Assembly (NCBI GenBank): GCA_964524965.1
Contig: CAZGDY010000006.1
Span: 1-27,672 of the forward strand
Direction of reading: 5' to 3'
Length of the DNA stretch: 27,672 nucleotides
DNA from: Kmv34 sp964524965
GTDB taxonomy: Bacteria; Aerophobota; Aerophobia; Aerophobales; B3-G15
Shown here: piece after piece, positions 24,187 through 27,672 of the stretch
Layout of the letters: the number at the start of each line of letters is the position of its first letter
Position numbering within the stretch: the first letter of the stretch is position 1
Position numbers and translations under genes: made by a program
The notes under the pieces: model-generated
The model's database searches: none
What the model saw: only the letters and a program-made list of their open reading frames with translations
What the model was told of the DNA's origin: nothing

Positions 24187-24903
24187 TTATATTTTCTTGG
24201 TAAAATTTTTTTGATGGAGTTTCAGGGCAAGAGCTTTTTTAAATATAAGTTGGGTCATCTTTGCCGATTGGTGAAGGAGGGAATCTTTAAATCTTAGATC
24301 TATTTTCCCGGAAGCTAAACATGGGTAATAATGATGCAGAAGTCCTGCTTTTTTTCCTGCTTCTTCAATTTTTATTCCTCTGAGTTCTTTTGCAATAAAG
24401 CGAGTGGAGCCACAGGGAGATTCTCTTTGAATAAGAATCGTATTAATGACATCTTGCTTACAGTTAATAACAATTTTTGGTTTTCCAAAGTATCTGGCAA
24501 ATGATTTTATATATTTATTATTACTGAATTTTTCAGTCAGAGAACAAAAAGGTGAGGGAAAGGCACAACTTATATTAGAATCCTCCAGCTCTTTTTTTAT
24601 CTGGTTTTTAAGCCCTGGAGGCAACCATTCTTGATTATCGCAAGGAGCGATGACAGCATTAGTTTTTGATAGTTTATTTAGAGCTGGAATTAACTCGGCG
24701 ATTCCTGTAGCCTCACCAAGAGAGATAAGCAAATCAGCTTGAGGTAGGTTTTGGGGTAAAAATTCTTCCGGTTCCTCAATAATTGGTGGAAGGAAAGACG
24801 GAGCTACCCAGGTATTTATTTCCCAGTCGCGGGGAGCAAAAGAGGAAATATTATCCACTATTTTCTTGCCATAACTTTTCTGTATTATGAATAAGATTTG
24901 CAT
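24187..24903 (-). CDS. DUF166 family protein
   Basis: Family of unknown function found in methanogens and some anaerobic bacteria, sometimes loosely labelled thymidylate-synthase-like. I take ATG 24903 (238 aa) because AGGG (24913-24916) is then 9 nt upstream; an ATG at 24912 would sit against it. The C-terminal half has the most recognisable block, ESPCGSTRFIAKELRG, followed by HHYYPCLASG, with paired cysteines. A segment near 60-70 (DLLISLGEATG) and APCDNQEW suggest a ligand or metal site. No signal peptide or membrane helix. It is divergent from the Rrf2 gene and may be regulated with it. Confidence 0.8.
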   Translation of the reverse strand: MQILFIIQKSYGKKIVDNISSFAPRDWEINTWVAPSFLPPIIEEPEEFLPQNLPQADLLISLGEATGIAELIPALNKLSKTNAVIAPCDNQEWLPPGLKNQIKKELEDSNISCAFPSPFCSLTEKFSNNKYIKSFARYFGKPKIVINCKQDVINTILIQRESPCGSTRFIAKELRGIKIEEAGKKAGLLHHYYPCLASGKIDLRFKDSLLHQSAKMTQLIFKKALALKLHQKNFTKKI

Positions 24904-24936
24904 ATAAGTCATCCCTGTTTTTCTACTGTATTTTAA

Positions 24937-24964
24937 TTTATATCTATATCGGACTCATTGTCAA
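24937..24964 (-). promoter_or_regulatory. DUF166 promoter
   Basis: On the minus strand: TTGACA (24959-24964), 16-nt spacer, TATAAA (24937-24942), about 35 nt before the ATG. Its -35 faces that of the Rrf2 promoter with only 13 nt between them; the two together form the inverted TTGTCAA/TTGACAA pair at 24958-24984. Confidence 0.65.
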
Positions 24965-24977
24965 CAAGGTGACCTCC

Positions 24978-25038
24978 TTGACAAAATTTTTATTTGTTTA
25001 TAATTCCTACTATGTTGATAGGTATAATAGGAGTTATA
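24978..25038 (+). promoter_or_regulatory. Rrf2 promoter with large inverted repeat
   Basis: TTGACA (24978-24983), a short 15-nt spacer, TATAAT (24999-25004). A 15-nt arm starting at that -10 (24999-25013) is inverse-complementary to 25024-25038 at 13 of 15 DNA positions (14 of 15 as RNA, counting one G-U), around a 10-nt loop. The repeat includes a second TATAAT (25023-25028). It fits an autoregulatory Rrf2 operator, or a 5' hairpin if transcription begins at the first promoter. Confidence 0.6.
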
Positions 25039-25055
25039 AGAAAGAGGGTATTTAT

Positions 25056-25520
25056 GTGAAGCTTTCCACCAAGGGTAGATATGGGACGAGGGCAATGCTT
25101 GATTTGACTCTTCATTATGGACAAGGTCCTGTCCTACTCAAAGATATAGCACAGAGGCAAGGGGTTTCGGAAAAATATTTGGAACATATAATTAGCTCTC
25201 TTAGGATAGCTGATTTGGTAAAAAGTGTTCGCGGGGCGCATGGCGGATATATTTTAGCTAAACCTCCTCGTCAAATCAAACTTAGTCAGATAATAAAGGT
25301 TTTAGAGGGTTCTATAGCTCCTGTAGAGTGTCTTGATAATCCTAAATCATGTCCAAGAAAAGAATTTTGTGTAACCAGGGATATTTGGATGGAAATGAAA
25401 AGAGCAATGAATGAGATATTAGAATCTGTAAGCTTAAGGGATTTGATCGAAAAGCAAAAAATAAAAGAGCAAAGTAAGAAATTTTCAGGAGGTGGTGGTC
25501 ATGACACGGACCATGGGTAG
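25056..25520 (+). CDS. Rrf2-family transcriptional regulator (IscR/CymR-like)
   Basis: Winged-helix regulator of 154 residues from GTG 25056, chosen because GAGGG (25044-25048) lies 7 nt upstream and the product then begins MKLSTKGRYG, as the family does. An upstream ATG (24969) precedes the promoter and would add an atypical 29 residues. The helix-turn-helix spans about 25-50 and the wing GAHGGYILAKPP is at 60-71. Cys92, Cys99 and Cys105 match the IscR [2Fe-2S] cysteines with one extra residue in the first gap. The tail SGGGGHDTDHG is odd and overlaps the SD of a small downstream ORF. The neighbouring DUF39 gene suggests sulfur or iron-sulfur control. Confidence 0.92.
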   Translation: MKLSTKGRYGTRAMLDLTLHYGQGPVLLKDIAQRQGVSEKYLEHIISSLRIADLVKSVRGAHGGYILAKPPRQIKLSQIIKVLEGSIAPVECLDNPKSCPRKEFCVTRDIWMEMKRAMNEILESVSLRDLIEKQKIKEQSKKFSGGGGHDTDHG

Positions 25521-25572
25521 CCCGAAAGGGAGAAACAGCTTTAAGTTGGAAAAGGTAAATGGAATTTATTAA
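25501..25572 (+). CDS. Candidate 23-codon ORF with strong SD
   Basis: ATG 25501 sits 7 nt after AGGAGGT (25487-25493), one of the best SDs in the window, and overlaps the end of the Rrf2 gene. The peptide begins MTRTMGSPKGRN and ends EKVNGIY. It contains CCCGAAAGGG (25521-25530), a GNRA-type mini-hairpin. No family is recognised. It could be a leader peptide, a coupling ORF for DUF39 or the relic of a lost gene. DUF39 has its own SD 13 nt after the stop. Confidence 0.35.
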   Translation: MTRTMGSPKGRNSFKLEKVNGIY

Positions 25573-25597
25573 TTTTTAAGTCACAGGAGGTCTTCGC

Positions 25598-26803
25598 ATG
25601 GCAAAGACAATTGCTGAAATTAATGAAAAGATTAAAAATGGAAAAGCAGTTGTGGTAGATGCCGAAGAGATTATAAATATTGTGGAGCAGGAAGGAATTG
25701 AAAAAGCTGCCCAAGATGTGGATGTGGTTACCACAGCTACTTTTGGTCCAATGTGTTCATCGGGAGCTTATTTTAATGTCGGACACTCTGAACCCAAAAT
25801 AAAATTAGGGGGAGGGAAGGTGTCTCTCAATGAGATTCCCGTTTATGGCGGTCTTGCAGCAGTAGATGTCTATCTTGGAGCTACTGCTCTTTCTGAGGAT
25901 GATCCCAGGAACAAGGTTTTTCCAGGAAAGTTTGAATATGGAGGGGGGCATGTTATCCAGGACATAGTAGCCGGAAAAGACATAAAGTTATCGGCTACTG
26001 CTTACGGAACGGATTGTTATCCCCGGAAAAAAATAGAAACCTGGGTTAATATAAAAGATTTAAATGAGGCGGTACTCTTTAATCCCCGTAACTGCTACCA
26101 AAATTATAACGTAGCGGTTAATCTCTCAGATAAAATTATCTATACCTATATGGGTGTTTTGAGGCCAAATTTAGGTAATGCTAACTACTGTAGCGCCGGA
26201 CAGTTATCTCCCCTTCTTAATGATCCACTTTACAAAACAATTGGAATTGGTACCAGTATTTTTCTGGGTGGTGGAAAAGGACATGTCATCTGGCAGGGGA
26301 CTCAACACAATCCGGGAGTAGAAAGAAAGGAAAATGGTGTTCCTCGTGTTCCCGCTGGAACTTTAGCTGTAATAGGTGATTTAAAAGGAATGTCAGCGGA
26401 ATACCTGGTAGGAACAAGCATGGTTGGTTACGGGGTAACTTTAAGTGTTGGCATTGGTGTTCCTATTCCTATTTTGAACGAAGAAATTTGCCGGTATACA
26501 GCCGTAAAAGATAAAGATATTGTGGCCCCAATTGTTGATTACAGTAACAGTTATCCCTCAAAAGAAAAGGAAAGCCTTGGTGAGGTAAATTATGCTGAGC
26601 TTAAAAGTGGTACGATTGTGGTAAAGGGTGAGAAAGTTCCTACGGGTTCCCTTTCCAGTTACGCTAAAGCTAAGAAAATTGCCAATATCCTTAAAGATTG
26701 GATTGAAAAAGGCGAGTTTTTACTAAGCGAACCCATCGCTCCTCTACCTGGTCCAGGGGCAGGTTATACCTTCAAATCACTAAAGGAAAGACCAGTTAAA
26801 TGA
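25598..26803 (+). CDS. DUF39 homocysteine biosynthesis protein
   Basis: Family shown in methanogens to form homocysteine from aspartate semialdehyde and sulfide, bypassing O-acyl-homoserine, together with a ferredoxin-type partner. It has 401 residues with conserved Cys53 in GPMCSSGAYFN and Cys140 in GTDCYPRK, and Gly-rich segments IFLGGGKGHVIWQGTQHNP and PLPGPGAGY. No CBS pair is seen at the C-terminus, unlike some archaeal members. The SD AGGAGG (25585-25590) precedes ATG 25598. It follows the Rrf2 regulator, so sulfide- or cysteine-responsive expression is plausible. The ferredoxin partner usually found nearby is absent from the visible downstream 870 nt. Confidence 0.9.
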   Translation: MAKTIAEINEKIKNGKAVVVDAEEIINIVEQEGIEKAAQDVDVVTTATFGPMCSSGAYFNVGHSEPKIKLGGGKVSLNEIPVYGGLAAVDVYLGATALSEDDPRNKVFPGKFEYGGGHVIQDIVAGKDIKLSATAYGTDCYPRKKIETWVNIKDLNEAVLFNPRNCYQNYNVAVNLSDKIIYTYMGVLRPNLGNANYCSAGQLSPLLNDPLYKTIGIGTSIFLGGGKGHVIWQGTQHNPGVERKENGVPRVPAGTLAVIGDLKGMSAEYLVGTSMVGYGVTLSVGIGVPIPILNEEICRYTAVKDKDIVAPIVDYSNSYPSKEKESLGEVNYAELKSGTIVVKGEKVPTGSLSSYAKAKKIANILKDWIEKGEFLLSEPIAPLPGPGAGYTFKSLKERPVK

Positions 26804-26821
26804 TGTGATGACGATAAACAA

Positions 26822-26866
26822 TGGGGACAAGAAAATTTATCTGCTTAGGTTAAAGCCTTGTCCCCA
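26822..26866. repeat. TGGGGACAAG inverted repeat
   Basis: TGGGGACAAG (26822-26831) and CTTGTCCCCA (26857-26866) are a perfect 10-bp inverted repeat around 25 nt. There is no T-run on either side, so it is not a standard terminator. Short GGGGACA-type palindromes of this sort resemble REP elements mobilised by IS200-like (RAYT) transposases; none is seen here. Confidence 0.55.
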
Positions 26867-26882
26867 AATAACCACCCTCAGG

Positions 26883-26907
26883 TCCAGGATAAATTTCCTG
26901 GAATTTT
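26883..26907 (+). terminator. Weak hairpin terminator after DUF39
   Basis: TCCAGGA (26883-26889) pairs perfectly with TCCTGGA (26896-26902) over a 6-nt loop, followed by A and TTTT. The U-tract is short, so termination may be partial, letting some transcription reach the permease at 26979. Confidence 0.45.
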
Positions 26908-26978
26908 AAAAATCTCCCTAAAATATTTTGAAGGCGAATCGATGTTTATGGATTTAAATTTAAAGGAGACCGGAAAGA

Positions 26979-27672
26979 ATGATTATTGAATTCCTTCTTA
27001 TTTTTAAACATTATCTCATAGAAGTGTTACCCTTATTAGCCGTAGGGTTTTTTATCAGTGGGTTAATTTATGAATTTGTTCCTAACGGTTTAATCGAGAA
27101 GTATTTAGGCAAAAAAGGGGTAAAACAAATTATCTATGCTACTCTTGTCGGAATGGTTTTACCAATTTGTTGCTTTGGCGCTCTTCCTATAGCAGTCAGT
27201 TTTTACAAAAAGGGAGCGAAACTTGGTCCTATTCTTGCTTTTTTAGTAGCCACTCCGGCTACTTCTATAACCGCTCTTCTTATTACTTATAAGCTTCTAG
27301 GGCCAGGATTTACCATCTTTTTATTTTTTTCGGTACTTTTACTGGGTTTAATTATGGGTACTATAGGAAATCTCATCAAATCTTCAGCGAAAAATCGTGT
27401 TTCATCATGCCCAGTAAAGATGGAAAAGACCACCAGAGACCCTGTTTGTGGAATGAGCGTTAAAAATGAGGAAAAAGCAATAAAAATGGAATATAAGAGT
27501 AAGGTTTATTATTTTTGCTCTTTTCATTGCAAAACTACCTTTCAAAAAAATCCTAATAAATATATAGAAGACGATAAACAGAAGATTAAGGAAAGAATAA
27601 AGTCACTTTTCAAATATGCGTTTGTGGATATGGTCAGAGAAATTGGCCCAGAACTATTGTTGGGTTTAGTTT
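26979..27672 (+). CDS. ArsP/DUF318-type permease with inserted YHS domain (partial)
   Basis: Runs off the window end: 231 codons seen, frame open. The first half (about 1-135) is a four-helix permease module with PICCFGALP (62-70) and ATPATSITALL (91-101), homologous in pattern to CSCTILPLF in the permease at 21097-22125. After it comes a YHS metal-binding domain (about 152-196): RDPVCGM with Cys157, then FCSFHC with Cys180 and Cys184. A charged linker and the start of a second membrane half (from about 212) follow. The ATG follows AAAGGAG (26962-26968), 10 nt away. Likely a metal or metalloid exporter with a built-in soluble metal site; the substrate is unknown. Confidence 0.85.
   Translation, partial: MIIEFLLIFKHYLIEVLPLLAVGFFISGLIYEFVPNGLIEKYLGKKGVKQIIYATLVGMVLPICCFGALPIAVSFYKKGAKLGPILAFLVATPATSITALLITYKLLGPGFTIFLFFSVLLLGLIMGTIGNLIKSSAKNRVSSCPVKMEKTTRDPVCGMSVKNEEKAIKMEYKSKVYYFCSFHCKTTFQKNPNKYIEDDKQKIKERIKSLFKYAFVDMVREIGPELLLGLV

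Noticed and set aside
24969..25055. 29-residue N-terminal extension of Rrf2 from ATG 24969
   Set aside because: The ATG precedes the best promoter and overlaps the -35; GTG 25056 has an SD and gives the family N-terminus.
1..27672. CRISPR arrays, tRNA genes, rRNA, phage or intact IS genes
   Set aside because: No regularly spaced repeats, cloverleaf-like segments, rRNA stretches or transposase/integrase coding were seen.

Overview
The window is bacterial chromosome, AT-rich (roughly 38% GC by eye), densely packed and with no phage or intact IS genes. It has no rRNA or marker that fixes the taxon. The low GC, SD-led genes, a lipobox protein, an ACR3 arsenite pump and anaerobe-associated families (DUF39 homocysteine synthesis, DUF2284, LarE, AmrB/Memo, Rrf2) suggest an uncultured anaerobic, probably diderm bacterium. 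That assignment is inference. Promoters are recognisable as TTGACA/TTGACG with a 16-17 nt spacer and TATAAT-like -10 boxes.

Layout. (1) 205-513, minus: a small WxxGHW-repeat lipoprotein. (2) 629-8282, plus: a complete tryptophan operon trpE-G-D-C-F-B-A, followed by a DUF2284 iron-sulfur-type protein (ATGA overlap with trpA) and a 51-residue orphan protein. Its leader has a promoter, eleven NAG triplets mostly 5 nt apart, an antiterminator and an overlapping intrinsic terminator just before trpE. This is the architecture of a TRAP-controlled attenuator and the most striking thing in the window. (3) 8300-11458, plus: prs, rplY and pth (PRPP synthesis, ribosomal protein L25, peptidyl-tRNA hydrolase), then an AmrB/Memo protein. 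(4) uvrA on plus, converging with larE on minus. (5) 15367-17677, plus: moaC, a MOSC-MogA fusion and RNase Z. (6) 22558-17842, minus: a six-gene arsenic and thiol-redox operon: arsR, an ArsP/DUF318-type permease, a small GCPKC thioredoxin, a membrane-anchored SurA_N-like plus thioredoxin fusion, ccdA and acr3. No arsC is present. (7) An MFS transporter and a DUF166 protein on minus. (8) An Rrf2 iron-sulfur-type regulator diverging from DUF166, a 23-codon ORF with a strong SD, DUF39 homocysteine biosynthesis, and the start of a second ArsP/DUF318-type permease carrying an inserted YHS domain, cut by the window edge.

Working together: the trp genes turn chorismate into tryptophan, and prs supplies the PRPP that TrpD uses. 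The ars operon probably exports arsenite (ACR3), while CcdA passes cytosolic electrons across the membrane to the anchored thioredoxin. The Rrf2-DUF39 pair looks like regulated sulfide assimilation into homocysteine.
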